64,000 nucleotides of DNA, taken from contig NZ_JACHEG010000002.1 in the NCBI RefSeq assembly GCF_014201355.1, positions 682,001 to 746,000 on the forward strand, written 5' to 3'. This document shows positions 45,701-55,883 of the stretch, piece by piece. Position numbers and translations under genes: made by a program. The notes under the pieces are model-generated. The model saw only the letters and a list, made by a program, of their open reading frames with translations, did no database searches and was not told the DNA's origin. Every line of letters begins with the position of its first letter. Within the stretch, counting starts at the first letter, position 1. The DNA comes from Aliirhizobium wenxiniae. GTDB lineage: Bacteria; Pseudomonadota; Alphaproteobacteria; Rhizobiales; Rhizobiaceae.

Positions 45701-48700
45701 GTGGATTTCATGACCAACAGCCTTTCGGAGGCGATCAGCCAGAACCAGCAGCAGAATGACGATCCGCTATGGTACAAGGACGCGATCATCTACCAGCTGC
45801 ATGTGAAGTCGTTTCACGATACGAACGGCGACGGAATAGGCGACTTCAAAGGGCTGACCGAAAAGCTCGATCACATTGCCTCGCTCGGCGCCAATGCGAT
45901 CTGGCTCCTGCCCTTCTTTCCCTCGCCGCGCCGTGACGATGGTTATGACATCGCAGACTACGGCAACGTCAGCCCCGACTACGGCACGATGGAGGATTTT
46001 CGTGCGTTTGTGGAAGCCGCACACGAGCGCGGAATCCGGGTCATCATCGAGCTCGTCATCAATCACACATCCGACCAGCATCCCTGGTTCCAGCGGGCAC
46101 GGCATGCGCCGGCCGGTTCGCCGGAGCGGGATTTCTATGTCTGGTCCGATACCGACCAGAAATTTCCCGAAACCCGGATCATCTTTCTCGATACGGAAAA
46201 GTCGAACTGGACCTGGGATCCGGTCGCCGGCGCGTATTACTGGCATCGGTTCTATTCGCACCAGCCGGATCTCAATTTCGACAATCCGGCCGTGCTGGAA
46301 GAGCTTCTGCAGGTGATGCGCTATTGGGCCGATACCGGGATCGACGGGTTCAGGCTCGACGCGATCCCCTATCTGATCGAGCGCGAGGGCACGAATAACG
46401 AGAACCTGCCCGAGACCCATGACATATTAAAACAGATCAGGGCTGCACTCGATGAAAGCCATCCCGGAAAGATGCTGCTTGCCGAGGCCAATCAGTGGCC
46501 GGAGGATACGAGCGAATATTTCGGCGATGGCGACGAATGCAACATGGCGTTCCACTTTCCGCTGATGCCGCGCATGTACATGGCTATCGCCAAAGAAGAC
46601 CGGTTCCCGATCACCGACATCATGCGCCAGACACCGGAAATTCCGGAAAACTGCCAATGGGCGATCTTCCTCAGGAACCATGACGAGCTAACGCTGGAAA
46701 TGGTGACCGACGAGGAACGCGATTACCTCTGGAACACCTATGCCGCGGACCGTCGCGCCCGCATCAATCTCGGCATCCGCCGGCGCCTTGCACCGCTGAT
46801 GGAACGCGACCGGCGGCGGATCGAATTGATGAATGCGCTGCTCCTGTCCATGCCCGGCACGCCGGTCATCTATTATGGCGACGAAATCGGCATGGGCGAC
46901 AATATTTACCTCGGCGATCGCGACGGCGTGCGCACGCCGATGCAATGGTCGCCGGATCGCAATGGCGGGTTTTCCAAGGGCGATCCTGCCCGTCTCGTGC
47001 TGCCGCCGGTCATGGACCCGCTCTACGGCTATGAGGCGGTGAATGTCGAGGCGCAGGGAGCTGACGCCCATTCGTTGCTCAACTGGACCCGGCGCATGCT
47101 GGCGCTACGCAACCGGCATCCGGCTTTCGGCCGTGGTTCGCTTCGGTTCCTGACGCCGGGCAACCGCAAGATCATGGCCTATCTGCGTGAGCATGACGGC
47201 GAGACGATACTCTGCGTCGCCAATCTTTCGCGACTGCCGCAGGCGGTGGAGCTGGACCTTTCCAAATTCGAAGGGTCCGTGCCGATCGAACTTACCGGCA
47301 TGTCGCCCTTTCCGCCGATCGGGCAGCTGACCTATCTTCTGACGCTGCCGCCCTATGGTTTCTTCTGGTTCCAGCTGTCGCCGGAATCCGATGGGCCGAG
47401 CTGGCGCAAGGCGCCGCCGGAACAGGTGCAGGACATGGTAACCATGGTTGTGCGCCGCGACCTGCAGGAACTGGTCGACCAGCCGAAGCTGGCAGACACG
47501 ATGTCTAACGAGGTGCTGCCGGGATATCTCACGATGCGGCGCTGGTTCGGCGCGAAGGGAGAGATCCTGAACCACGCCGCGCTCATCTCGGCAACGCCCC
47601 TGCCCTTTGCAAACAACATCCTTCTCGGCGAACTGGAAGCCGATATCGCCGGCCGCATGGACAGCTATCTCCTGCCGCTGGCGGTATCCTGGGACGACAG
47701 TTTTCCGAGCGCGCTTGCCCAGCAGCTTGCCATGGCGCGGCTGAGACAAGGGCGTCGGGTTGGCTTCCTGACCGACGGCTTTGCGCATGAAAGTTTTGCA
47801 CGCGCTATCCTGCGCGGCCTGTCAGAGCGTGCCGTGATTACCGGTCGCACGGGGGCCCTCGAATTCATCGGCACGGATCATCTCGACAGATTGGAGATCA
47901 GCGACGAACTACCGGTGCATTGGCTTTCCGCCGAACAGTCCAACAGCTCACTGATCGTCGGCGATCTGGCGATGGTCAAGCTGATCCGCCATATCTTTCC
48001 GGGGATCCATCCGGAGGTGGAGATGACGCGGCACCTCACCAAGGTGGGGTACCTGAACACGGCGCAGCTTCTCGGCGAAGTTGCCCGCACGGGGCCGGAC
48101 GGCACGCGCCACACCCTGATCATTGTACAGAAGGCAATCCGCAACCAGGGTGATGCGTGGAACTGGATGCTCGGAAATCTACGCCGCTCGATCGACGAGA
48201 TCGTCGTCACCGGGCTGGAGAACGAAGCCGCCGACGAGCATTTCAAACCGCTGGTGGATTTCGCAGCAACGATAGGAACACGGCTTGGCGAGCTGCATGT
48301 GGCGCTGGCGGAAAATACCGATGACGAGGCCTTTAAGCCCGAATGGGGCACGAAGGAGGATGTGGCCGCAGCGCGCCGTGCAGTCGCCGAACAGATCGGC
48401 CAAAGCTTGGCCATTCTGGAGGGCACCCTGCCGGGACTGGAGGGCGAGATGGCCGAGATCGCGCGGTCGCTGATCGCCCGCCGTGACGAACTTACCGCAC
48501 TTGCAAGCCGCCTGACGGAAGCGACCGGCGGCACCTTGAAGACGCGCCACCACGGCGATTTTCATCTCGGCCAGATTCTGGTTGCCGAAAGCGATGCCTA
48601 TATCATCGACTTCGAGGGCGAGCCGACCAAGACGCTTGGCGAGCGCAGGGCAAAAACCAATCCGCTGCGCGACGTGGCAGGGCTCCTACGTTCACTCAGC

Positions 48701-49012
48701 TATCTCGCCGCTGCGGCCGACATGGACCGCGAGATTGTGAGCGAGGTAGACGATATCCGCCATCGCCAGCTGATTACCCGCTTCATCGAACTGGCCGAGC
48801 CTGCCTTCCTCAGCGCCTATTTCACCGCAGTCGAGAAATCCGATGCGCTGATGCAATCGAACGACAACCGAGACCGAGTGCTCGATCTCTTCCTTTTGGA
48901 AAAGGCCGCTTACGAAGTCGCCTATGAGGTTCGCAGCCGACCGCACTGGCTGCCCCTTCCGCTTGCCGGTTTTTCGGCGATCGCCTCCCGACTATTGGAG
49001 ACTGACCGATGA
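45701..49012 (+). CDS. treS: Trehalose synthase - maltokinase fusion (TreS-Pep2)
   Basis: Residues 1 to about 570 are trehalose synthase (GH13), interconverting trehalose and maltose, with nucleophile D220 (GFRLDAIPYL), E262 (LLAEANQWPE) and D328 (RNHDELTLEM). Residues from about 590 to 1103 are the Pep2 maltokinase, which makes maltose 1-phosphate for GlgE; the kinase loop is HHGDFHLGQILV and the metal site IIDFEGEPTK. The total length is 1103 residues. GTG start with a GGAGG RBS. The stop overlaps the glgB start by 4 bp. Fusion of these two activities is common in bacteria and channels maltose. Confidence 0.96.
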   Translation: MDFMTNSLSEAISQNQQQNDDPLWYKDAIIYQLHVKSFHDTNGDGIGDFKGLTEKLDHIASLGANAIWLLPFFPSPRRDDGYDIADYGNVSPDYGTMEDFRAFVEAAHERGIRVIIELVINHTSDQHPWFQRARHAPAGSPERDFYVWSDTDQKFPETRIIFLDTEKSNWTWDPVAGAYYWHRFYSHQPDLNFDNPAVLEELLQVMRYWADTGIDGFRLDAIPYLIEREGTNNENLPETHDILKQIRAALDESHPGKMLLAEANQWPEDTSEYFGDGDECNMAFHFPLMPRMYMAIAKEDRFPITDIMRQTPEIPENCQWAIFLRNHDELTLEMVTDEERDYLWNTYAADRRARINLGIRRRLAPLMERDRRRIELMNALLLSMPGTPVIYYGDEIGMGDNIYLGDRDGVRTPMQWSPDRNGGFSKGDPARLVLPPVMDPLYGYEAVNVEAQGADAHSLLNWTRRMLALRNRHPAFGRGSLRFLTPGNRKIMAYLREHDGETILCVANLSRLPQAVELDLSKFEGSVPIELTGMSPFPPIGQLTYLLTLPPYGFFWFQLSPESDGPSWRKAPPEQVQDMVTMVVRRDLQELVDQPKLADTMSNEVLPGYLTMRRWFGAKGEILNHAALISATPLPFANNILLGELEADIAGRMDSYLLPLAVSWDDSFPSALAQQLAMARLRQGRRVGFLTDGFAHESFARAILRGLSERAVITGRTGALEFIGTDHLDRLEISDELPVHWLSAEQSNSSLIVGDLAMVKLIRHIFPGIHPEVEMTRHLTKVGYLNTAQLLGEVARTGPDGTRHTLIIVQKAIRNQGDAWNWMLGNLRRSIDEIVVTGLENEAADEHFKPLVDFAATIGTRLGELHVALAENTDDEAFKPEWGTKEDVAAARRAVAEQIGQSLAILEGTLPGLEGEMAEIARSLIARRDELTALASRLTEATGGTLKTRHHGDFHLGQILVAESDAYIIDFEGEPTKTLGERRAKTNPLRDVAGLLRSLSYLAAAADMDREIVSEVDDIRHRQLITRFIELAEPAFLSAYFTAVEKSDALMQSNDNRDRVLDLFLLEKAAYEVAYEVRSRPHWLPLPLAGFSAIASRLLETDR

Positions 49013-51216
49013 GATATGAACGCGCAGAGCTGATGACCGGCATGGTACAGGAAGGCCTGCAGGCGCTTGCCGAAGGGCGTCACGGAGATCCGTTCTCCAT
49101 GCTCGGACAGCATCAATATGGCGACCTCACCGTCGTCAGGACACTGCTTCCCGGCGCGCTGTCCGTGTCGGTGATCGAAAGCGATACCGGACGGGTGGTG
49201 GCAGAGCTTGAGCCGATCCATGACGTCGGCATTTTCGCCGGTCTTGTCGGTGGCCCGTCACCCTACCGTTTGCGGATCGAATGGCCGGACGCGGTTCAGG
49301 AGACGGAAGACCCCTATTCATTTTCACCGCTGCTCGGCGAACTCGATCTGCATCTGATCAGCCAGGGCACCCATTACGAACTCGGCCGCACGCTCGGGGC
49401 CATCCCGATGGAGATCGACGGCGTTTCGGGCGTGCGCTTTTCCGTCTGGGCGCCGAATGCGCGGCGGGTTTCCGTGGTCGGTGATTTCAACGCCTGGGAC
49501 GGGCGGCGCAACCCGATGCGGCTTCGCCCTCAGGCGGGGATATGGGAGCTGTTCATTCCGCGGCTGACGCATGGCGAGCGCTACAAGTTCGAGCTGCTCG
49601 ACAGCCACGGCAACCTCTTGCCGCAACGCGCCGACCCGGTGGCGCGGTCATCGGAAGCGGCGCCTTCAACGGCATCCATCGTCGCCTCGTCGCGATCGTT
49701 TCGCTGGCATGATGCGGACTGGATGGAACGGCAGGCACAGGATCGCAGCCGCGACGGCGCGATGTCTGTCTATGAAGTGCATCTCGGTTCCTGGGTGCGG
49801 ATTTCCGAAGAGGGCAACCGCTCGCTGGACTGGGTAGAACTCAGCCAGCGACTGATCCCCTATGCGCAATCCCTCGGCTTTACCCATATCGAAATGCTGC
49901 CGATCATGGAGCATCCGTTCGGCGGTTCATGGGGTTACCAGCCACTTGGCCTGTTCGCACCGACCGGGCGTTATGGCACGCCGGAGGACTTCGCCTATTT
50001 CGTCGACCGCTGCCATCAGGCAGGCATCGGTGTCATTCTCGACTGGGTGCCGGCGCATTTCCCGACCGACGTCTGGGGTCTTGCCCGTTTCGACGGAACC
50101 GAACTTTATGAACATTCCGATCCTCGCGAGGGCTTTCACAAGGACTGGAACACGCTGATCTACAATCTTGGCCGCAACGAAGTGAAAGGGTTCCTGATCG
50201 CCTCGGCGCTCGAATGGCTTGAGCATTTCCATGTCGATGCATTGCGCGTCGATGCAGTCGCCTCGATGCTTTACCGCGACTATAGCCGCAACGAGGGTGA
50301 ATGGATCCCGAACCAGTATGGCGGGCGAGAGAACCTTGAATCCGTCGAGTTCTTCAAACACCTGAACAGCATCATCCATGACCGCTGCCCGCATGCCTTC
50401 ACCGTTGCGGAAGAATCCACCGCATGGCCTGGCGTGACGAGGAAACCGGAAGACGGCGGGCTGGGCTTCGATTTCAAGTGGAACATGGGGTGGATGCACG
50501 ACACGCTGCATTACGTCTCGGACGACCCGGTCTACCGCAAGTATGAACATGGCGGCATGACCTTCGGGATGATCTATGCCTATTCCGAGCGTTTCATGCT
50601 GCCGATTTCCCATGACGAAGTGGTGCATGGCAAAGGCTCGATGCTTAGCAAGATGCCGGGCGACCGGTGGCAGAAGCTTGCCAACCTGCGTGCCTATTAC
50701 GGCTTCATGTGGGGACATCCGGGCAAGAAGCTGCTTTTCATGGGCTGCGAGATCGGTCAGGAAAGCGAATGGGACCATGACGCTTCGGTCGTCTGGGATC
50801 TCCTCGATCGGCCGGAACATGCCGGTATCCAGTTCCTCATCCGCGACCTCAACCAGCTTTATGCAACCGAGCCGGCGCTGCAGTTCAGCGACCTGCATCC
50901 CGAGGGATTTGAATGGGCCGTGGCGGATGATGCGGAAAACTCCGTCTATGGCATGCTTCGCTCATCACGGGACCGTTCATCGCCTATGCTGGTCATGTCG
51001 AACATGACGCCAGTGCCGCGCTATGGCTACCGTGTCGGCGTGCCCGAAGACGGCCGCTGGGAGATCGTACTCAATACGGATGCAGCAACCTATGGCGGCT
51101 CGAATTTCGGCCAGCTGGATGCTTGGGCGCAACGCTCCCCCCAGCACGACAAGCCATACTCGATCGCGCTTGACCTCCCGCCGCTTTCGACGGTGTTTGT
51201 GAGGTGGCGGGGGTAA
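49009..51216 (+). CDS. glgB: 1,4-alpha-glucan branching enzyme
   Basis: GlgB cuts alpha-1,4 chains and rejoins them as alpha-1,6 branches. The 735-residue protein has the two N-terminal modules of long GlgBs (CBM48 at FSVWAPNARRVSVVGDFNAW), and the GH13 barrel with nucleophile D415 (ALRVDAVASMLYRDY), E468 (FTVAEESTAWPG) and D536 (SHDEVVHGKGSM). The C-terminal beta domain ends PPLSTVFVRW. It is the third gene of the glgE operon and works on the linear glucan made by GlgE. It converges with the next gene with no gap. Confidence 0.97.
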   Translation: MRYERAELMTGMVQEGLQALAEGRHGDPFSMLGQHQYGDLTVVRTLLPGALSVSVIESDTGRVVAELEPIHDVGIFAGLVGGPSPYRLRIEWPDAVQETEDPYSFSPLLGELDLHLISQGTHYELGRTLGAIPMEIDGVSGVRFSVWAPNARRVSVVGDFNAWDGRRNPMRLRPQAGIWELFIPRLTHGERYKFELLDSHGNLLPQRADPVARSSEAAPSTASIVASSRSFRWHDADWMERQAQDRSRDGAMSVYEVHLGSWVRISEEGNRSLDWVELSQRLIPYAQSLGFTHIEMLPIMEHPFGGSWGYQPLGLFAPTGRYGTPEDFAYFVDRCHQAGIGVILDWVPAHFPTDVWGLARFDGTELYEHSDPREGFHKDWNTLIYNLGRNEVKGFLIASALEWLEHFHVDALRVDAVASMLYRDYSRNEGEWIPNQYGGRENLESVEFFKHLNSIIHDRCPHAFTVAEESTAWPGVTRKPEDGGLGFDFKWNMGWMHDTLHYVSDDPVYRKYEHGGMTFGMIYAYSERFMLPISHDEVVHGKGSMLSKMPGDRWQKLANLRAYYGFMWGHPGKKLLFMGCEIGQESEWDHDASVVWDLLDRPEHAGIQFLIRDLNQLYATEPALQFSDLHPEGFEWAVADDAENSVYGMLRSSRDRSSPMLVMSNMTPVPRYGYRVGVPEDGRWEIVLNTDAATYGGSNFGQLDAWAQRSPQHDKPYSIALDLPPLSTVFVRWRG

Positions 51217-52407
51217 CTATCCTCGCCAACCGGGCTGATAGATAACCTTTTCGACACCGGCAAACCTGCCCACCCGCTGCAGCTCCGCATCAAGCTTTTC
51301 CAGCCTGCCGGTAGAGGCACGCACGCCCTTTTCCAGCCACAGGCGCTTGACGTCGAGCACGCCCGTCTTGCGGTCCGCCTTCATGTCGACGCGGCCGATC
51401 ATCCGGTCGCCTTCCAGAAGCGGGAAAACGTAATAACCGTATTGCCGTTTCGGCTCGGGAACGAAAACCTCGATACGGTAGAAGAAATTGAAGAGGCGTT
51501 CGGCGCGGTCGCGGTTGCGCAGCAGCGGATCGAAGGGGCTCAGCACCCGGATGCGGGCCGGCGGATCGGGAATGTCCCCGAGATGATCGGGAAAACCGAG
51601 AAGCGCGAAGGATGCCCGCGGACGGCTGCCGTCGGCGGCTTCGATCACGACCTCGGTCAGTTCTTCGCGGTGGCTTGTCACCCATGCCTTCGCCTCTTCC
51701 GGCGTGACGATATCCCAGAAGGCGGCGAGTTCGCCGGATGTGGCAAAACCGAGCTTTGTCATGGCGCTGCGGCAGGCCCAGTCGATGAATTCTTCATGCT
51801 CCACGTCCGGCTCATGATGGTGGGCAGCGATGACGCGTTCGGTCAGATCATAGATCTTCTGGAAATTCACCCGTCCGGCAATCGCCAGCCTGCCGGTGTG
51901 CCAGTGATATTCGAGCGCGCTCTTGTTCGGATGCCAGTTCCACCAGCCGCCGGACTTGTGATCCTCCACCTTCATGTCGCGGGACATGATCGCGCCGTTT
52001 TCGGAAATGTGGCGAAGCGTTTCCTCGAAAGCGCTGTCGAAACCCTCGCCCTGCCATTTGCGCCAACGTTCGGCAAGAACCGGGCCGCGGCGGCGAAAGC
52101 GGTGTTTCCAGTAACGGAAAAGCCGCGCCGCAATGATCGAGGCGTCGTGGGTCCAGTGCTCGAAAAGCTCGCCGTCCTTTTCGAGAAGCGCTGTCAGGTG
52201 CTCCCGTCGATAGGTCTGGTTGCGGGAAAACAGGATCATGTGATGGGCGCGTTCGACGGTGGCGATACTATCCACCTGGACGAAGCCAAGATCGTCGATC
52301 AGTTGCAGCAGACCGGACTTGGCCAACGCGCGACCGGGCGGAGCGCAAAGCTGCTGCCGTTCCAGGAAGATCCGCCGTGCCTGCTCGTTGTCGATCAAAA
52401 TAGCCAT
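51217..52407 (-). CDS. YcaQ-like winged-helix DNA glycosylase family protein
   Basis: The 396-residue protein matches the HTH_42 / YcaQ family: N-terminal ARRIFLERQQLCAPP, GFVQVDSIATVERAHHMIL with a QxD motif in the position used for catalysis by related AlkX/AlkZ glycosylases, then FEHWTHDASII and the C-terminal VLSPFDPLLRNRDRAERLF. Family members unhook DNA interstrand crosslinks; activity here is inferred. It is monocistronic, and its stop abuts the glgB stop. Confidence 0.87.
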   Translation of the reverse strand: MAILIDNEQARRIFLERQQLCAPPGRALAKSGLLQLIDDLGFVQVDSIATVERAHHMILFSRNQTYRREHLTALLEKDGELFEHWTHDASIIAARLFRYWKHRFRRRGPVLAERWRKWQGEGFDSAFEETLRHISENGAIMSRDMKVEDHKSGGWWNWHPNKSALEYHWHTGRLAIAGRVNFQKIYDLTERVIAAHHHEPDVEHEEFIDWACRSAMTKLGFATSGELAAFWDIVTPEEAKAWVTSHREELTEVVIEAADGSRPRASFALLGFPDHLGDIPDPPARIRVLSPFDPLLRNRDRAERLFNFFYRIEVFVPEPKRQYGYYVFPLLEGDRMIGRVDMKADRKTGVLDVKRLWLEKGVRASTGRLEKLDAELQRVGRFAGVEKVIYQPGWRG

Positions 52408-52516
52408 GACGGGAGACTATGGGCTTAATGCAACCATTGCAATGTTCTTTTTTTGTTCCGAATTCCTTTGTGGCCGATGGCGGTTTATAGACGCGGGAGA
52501 ATTTTGAGGATCTGGC

Positions 52517-53203
52517 TTGGATATCCATTTTGAAAAGGTCGAGGTTCGTTTCGAGGGCCGCACCGTCATCCATCCGCTCGACCTGGCACTGAACGGGCGG
52601 CGGGTCGGCATTATCGGGCTGAACGGTTCCGGCAAGACCACGCTTGCGAGAATGATCAACGGGCTGGTCAAGCCATCGGCCGGCCGGGTCACGGTCAACG
52701 GTTTCGATACGGTCGAAAGGCAAGATGAGGCGCGCGGACAGAGCGGTTTCATCTTCCAGAACCCGCAGAACCAGATTATCCTGCCGCTGCTGCGCGAAGA
52801 TATCGCGCTCGGCCTCAAATCACGAAAGCTGCCGAAGCAGGAGGTGACGGCAGCGGTCGAGGCCATACTCGACCGCTTCGGCATCGGGCATCTCGGTGAC
52901 CGGCGCGCGCACGAGCTTTCCGGCGGGGAATTGCAACTTGCAGCGCTTGCCTCGGTGCTCGTTACAGAACCGAAAATCCTGGTGATGGACGAGCCGACCA
53001 ACCAGCTCGACCTGAAGAACCGCAATCTGGTGGAAAGGACGATCCACACGCTGCCGGAAGACGTGATCGTGATCAGCCACGATCTCGATCTTGTCGCCGG
53101 TCTGGACCGGGTCCTGCTGGTTCATGAAGGACGGATCGCGGCGGACGGCGAGCCGGGTGAGGTCATCGGCCAGTACAGGGCGATGCATGAGGGAAAAGAC
53201 TGA
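52517..53203 (+). CDS. bioM: BioM: ECF biotin transporter ATP-binding protein
   Basis: It begins at TTG (MDIHFEKVEVRFEG) and has 228 residues. This ABC ATPase shows Walker A GLNGSGKTT (34-42), the signature HELSGGELQLAAL and Walker B ILVMDEPTNQLD. It powers biotin uptake with BioN and BioY as in the tripartite BioMNY system first described in rhizobia and Rhodobacter. The final base overlaps the bioN start. Confidence 0.94.
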   Translation: MDIHFEKVEVRFEGRTVIHPLDLALNGRRVGIIGLNGSGKTTLARMINGLVKPSAGRVTVNGFDTVERQDEARGQSGFIFQNPQNQIILPLLREDIALGLKSRKLPKQEVTAAVEAILDRFGIGHLGDRRAHELSGGELQLAALASVLVTEPKILVMDEPTNQLDLKNRNLVERTIHTLPEDVIVISHDLDLVAGLDRVLLVHEGRIAADGEPGEVIGQYRAMHEGKD

Positions 53204-53808
53204 TGCGCTCGCTGCATATCGACGGCGACAGCGCTCTGCACCGGCTGCCTGCGGGTGTGAAACTGGCGACGCTGTCGGTTATCAGCCTCGCCCTCTTCAT
53301 GATCGGCAATTCCGCATTTCTCGCCGGTGCGGCGCTTGTCGGGCTTGCCGGCCACACGCTGCTGCGAATCAGCGCTGCGGAAATCTGGCGACGGATGCGC
53401 CCGTTTGCACTGATCGTTGTCGTCGTTGCGCTGTTTACGGCGGTTTTCAACGGCACGACCGAGGGGTTGATCGCACTTTTCCGGCTGGCGGCACTGGCGC
53501 TGTTCGCCAGCCTTGTCACCGCAACGACGACGACCGGCGATTTCATTGATGTGATCACCAGGGCTGCGATGCCGCTCGAGCGGCTGGGCATTCTGAAGGC
53601 GCGAGATGTCGGGCTTTCAATCGGCCTGGTCATCCGTTTCGTGCCGGAAATCCTCAGCCGCTACGAGGTGATCCGGGACGCACACTACGCCCGTGGGCTG
53701 AAGCCACGCCCGGTGTCGCTCATCGTTCCGCTGATCATCACGACACTTAGAAGCGCGGACGAGATTGCAGCCGCCATTGACGCCCGCGGCATCCGCCGTC
53801 AGAAGTGA
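53203..53808 (+). CDS. bioN: BioN: ECF biotin transporter transmembrane (T) component
   Basis: The 201-residue membrane protein has about five helices and the ECF T-component core: LAALALFASLVTATTTTGDF and the coupling motifs ARDVGLSIGLVIRFVPEIL and RDAHYARGLKPRP (the two short Ala-Arg-Gly helices contact the ATPase). It overlaps bioM by one base, and bioY follows after 30 bp. Confidence 0.93.
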   Translation: MRSLHIDGDSALHRLPAGVKLATLSVISLALFMIGNSAFLAGAALVGLAGHTLLRISAAEIWRRMRPFALIVVVVALFTAVFNGTTEGLIALFRLAALALFASLVTATTTTGDFIDVITRAAMPLERLGILKARDVGLSIGLVIRFVPEILSRYEVIRDAHYARGLKPRPVSLIVPLIITTLRSADEIAAAIDARGIRRQK

Positions 53809-53838
53809 CGAATTGTCAGCCTCAAGGAACCCTAAACC

Positions 53839-54402
53839 ATGGCAACCCGCGACCTCGTTCTTTCAGCGCTCTTTGCCGCCATCATCGTGGCTCTCGGCCT
53901 CGTTCCGCCGATCATGCTCGGTTTCATTCCGGTTCCGATCACCGCCCAGTCGCTCGGCGTGATGCTTGCAGGCGTCGTGCTCGGCGCAAGGCGCGGCACG
54001 ATTTCGGTGCTGCTCGTGCTGGTGCTTGCCGCGATCGGACTTCCGGTACTTTCCGGCGGCCGTGGCGGGCTTGCCGTGTTCATGGCGCCGACCACCGGTT
54101 ATCTGATCGGCTGGGTATTTGCCGTCATCACCACCGGCTACCTGTCGCAGCTTCTGGTCAGCCACAGCCAGGCCGGCTTCGTGCAGACGGTCAATTTCTT
54201 CGTCGCGGCGCTGTTCGGCGGTGTGATCGTTCTCTACGTTTGCGGCATCAGCTATCTGGCGCTGATCACCGGCCTCGGTTTCTCCAAGGCATTCATGGGT
54301 TCGCTCGCCTTCATCCCGGGCGACGTGTTGAAGGCCGTGATCGCAGCGCTTGCCGGCCGCGCCGTCATGGTCGGCTACCCGCTCCTGCCTAAGAGGGCCT
54401 GA
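53839..54402 (+). CDS. bioY: BioY: biotin-binding S component
   Basis: The 187-residue hydrophobic protein has six helices. Family segments are PPIMLGFIPVPITAQSLGVM (biotin-contact loop), VVLGARRGTISVLLVLVLAA and GGRGGLAVFMAPTTGYLIGW. It binds biotin with high affinity; with BioMN it transports at very low concentration. No biotin-operon regulator site was recognised upstream of bioM. It converges on the thioesterase gene with 15 bp between. Confidence 0.96.
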   Translation: MATRDLVLSALFAAIIVALGLVPPIMLGFIPVPITAQSLGVMLAGVVLGARRGTISVLLVLVLAAIGLPVLSGGRGGLAVFMAPTTGYLIGWVFAVITTGYLSQLLVSHSQAGFVQTVNFFVAALFGGVIVLYVCGISYLALITGLGFSKAFMGSLAFIPGDVLKAVIAALAGRAVMVGYPLLPKRA

Positions 54403-54417
54403 GCCAGACCATAGGGC

Positions 54418-54816
54418 TCAATCGAGAAACGAATAAAGCCAGTCGCGCAGGTCTTCCGGAAGCGCGACTGGACTGCCGCCCTTTCCATCCGTTGCCACCC
54501 AGACGATCTCGACTTCGGCAACGGCCTCTTCGCCACGGGTCATGCGGACAAGGAAACCGGCCGATTTTCCGCCGATCTTGCTGACGCCGACATGGGTGTG
54601 GACAATATCCCCCACCTGAAGCGGCACATGGAATGTCCCGGCAACCTTGCCGGTGATGAAGAATGGGTCATCGTCCTTGGTCTTACGGCGACGCCAGAAT
54701 GCGGCAACCGCTTCTTCGGCGCGGTCGATATAGACCGAACGGAACATCTGGCCATTCATGTCGACGTCGCGGAAGGCAACGCGAAAATCCGACGCCTTGA
54801 TCGTATCCTTGGCCAC
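54418..54816 (-). CDS. Acyl-CoA thioesterase, 4-hydroxybenzoyl-CoA thioesterase (hot-dog) family
   Basis: A GTG at 54816 with an RBS (agaggt) gives 132 residues beginning (V)AKDTIKASDFRVAFRDVDMN, normal for this family; the longer frame upstream is a shadow. The hot-dog helix signature is FRDVDMNGQMFRSVYIDRAE, close to the D-x-D-xx-GH family pattern though with NGQ. Such enzymes hydrolyse acyl-CoA or acyl-ACP thioesters as tetramers. Confidence 0.82.
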   Translation of the reverse strand: MAKDTIKASDFRVAFRDVDMNGQMFRSVYIDRAEEAVAAFWRRRKTKDDDPFFITGKVAGTFHVPLQVGDIVHTHVGVSKIGGKSAGFLVRMTRGEEAVAEVEIVWVATDGKGGSPVALPEDLRDWLYSFLD

Positions 54817-54950
54817 GCACACCTCTGAACAGCCATTTCCCCTAGGCCCTATTCTTTCCGGCCAAACCGGGCCGAGGGCAAGGGCTGCTGCTTGAAAAAA
54901 TGCCACGGATGCGCCATGTCGTGGGCAACAGACCGTCGGGGACACGTTCC

Positions 54951-55883
54951 ATGACCACCCGCCTTTACGAACACCAGATCTTTCTTGAACATCCAGCACC
55001 AGAGGGCCATCCGGAGCGGCCCGATCGGCTGCGCTCGCTGGCGATCGCGCTCCAGCATAAGAATTTTTCCGATCTGGCACGCAAGGAAGCGCCGCAGGCC
55101 AACGAGGATGCGGTCCTGCTTGCGCATCCGGAAGAACATCTTCGCGCCGTGATGCGCGAAATTCCGGAAGAGGACACGATCCATCAGGTCGAGGCGGATA
55201 CCTATGTCGGGCCGAAGAGCCTGCAGGCGGCCCTGACCGGGATCGGCGGTGCGATGGCGGCGGTCGACGATGTGATGACAGGTGCGGTCGACAATGCGTT
55301 CGTTGCAGCACGGCCACCCGGTCACCATGCCGAAAAGACCAAGGCCATGGGCTTCTGCCTGTTCAACAATGCGGCGATCGCCGCACGCCATGCCCAGCAG
55401 ACCTATGGTGTCGAGCGTGTCGCGATCGTCGACTGGGACGTGCATCATGGCAACGGCACGCAGGACATATTCTGGGACGATCCGTCGGTGCTGTTCTGCT
55501 CCACTCACCAGATGCCGCTTTATCCCGGCACAGGCGCAAAAAACGAGACGGGTGCGAAGAACACCGTCGTCAATGCACCGCTTTCACCCAATGACGGCAG
55601 CGATCATTTCCGCGATGCGTTCAAGGATCGCGTGTTGCCACGGCTTCACGACTTCCGGCCGGATTTCATCATCATCTCGGCCGGTTTCGACGCGCATCAC
55701 CGCGATCCGCTGGCGCAGATCAACCTTGTCGGCGACGATTTCGACTGGGCGACCGGGCGGCTGATGGAAATTGCTGGGAAATACGCCAATAACCGGGTCG
55801 TCAGCCTGCTTGAGGGTGGTTATGATCTGGAAGGACTGGCAGAATCCGCCGGCATGCATATCGTGAGACTGATGAGAGGATGA
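54951..55883 (+). CDS. Histone-deacetylase-family amidohydrolase
   Basis: The ATG at 54951 ([20 protein letters not shown]) gives 310 residues, usual for bacterial class II-like members. The zinc enzyme core is complete: [49 protein letters not shown] and [13 protein letters not shown]. Bacterial homologues act on acetylpolyamines or acetoin-pathway proteins; the substrate here is unknown. It overlaps xseB by 4 bp. Confidence 0.94.
   Translation: MTTRLYEHQIFLEHPAPEGHPERPDRLRSLAIALQHKNFSDLARKEAPQANEDAVLLAHPEEHLRAVMREIPEEDTIHQVEADTYVGPKSLQAALTGIGGAMAAVDDVMTGAVDNAFVAARPPGHHAEKTKAMGFCLFNNAAIAARHAQQTYGVERVAIVDWDVHHGNGTQDIFWDDPSVLFCSTHQMPLYPGTGAKNETGAKNTVVNAPLSPNDGSDHFRDAFKDRVLPRLHDFRPDFIIISAGFDAHHRDPLAQINLVGDDFDWATGRLMEIAGKYANNRVVSLLEGGYDLEGLAESAGMHIVRLMRG

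Noticed and set aside
52408..52516. Possible riboswitch or BirA-type operator ahead of bioMNY
   Set aside because: I saw no recognisable conserved leader or clear inverted repeat in these 109 bp.
54816..55317. Long N-terminal extension of the thioesterase frame to 299 residues
   Set aside because: The extra part is antisense to the HDAC-like gene. A GTG with RBS at 54816 gives the normal family size.
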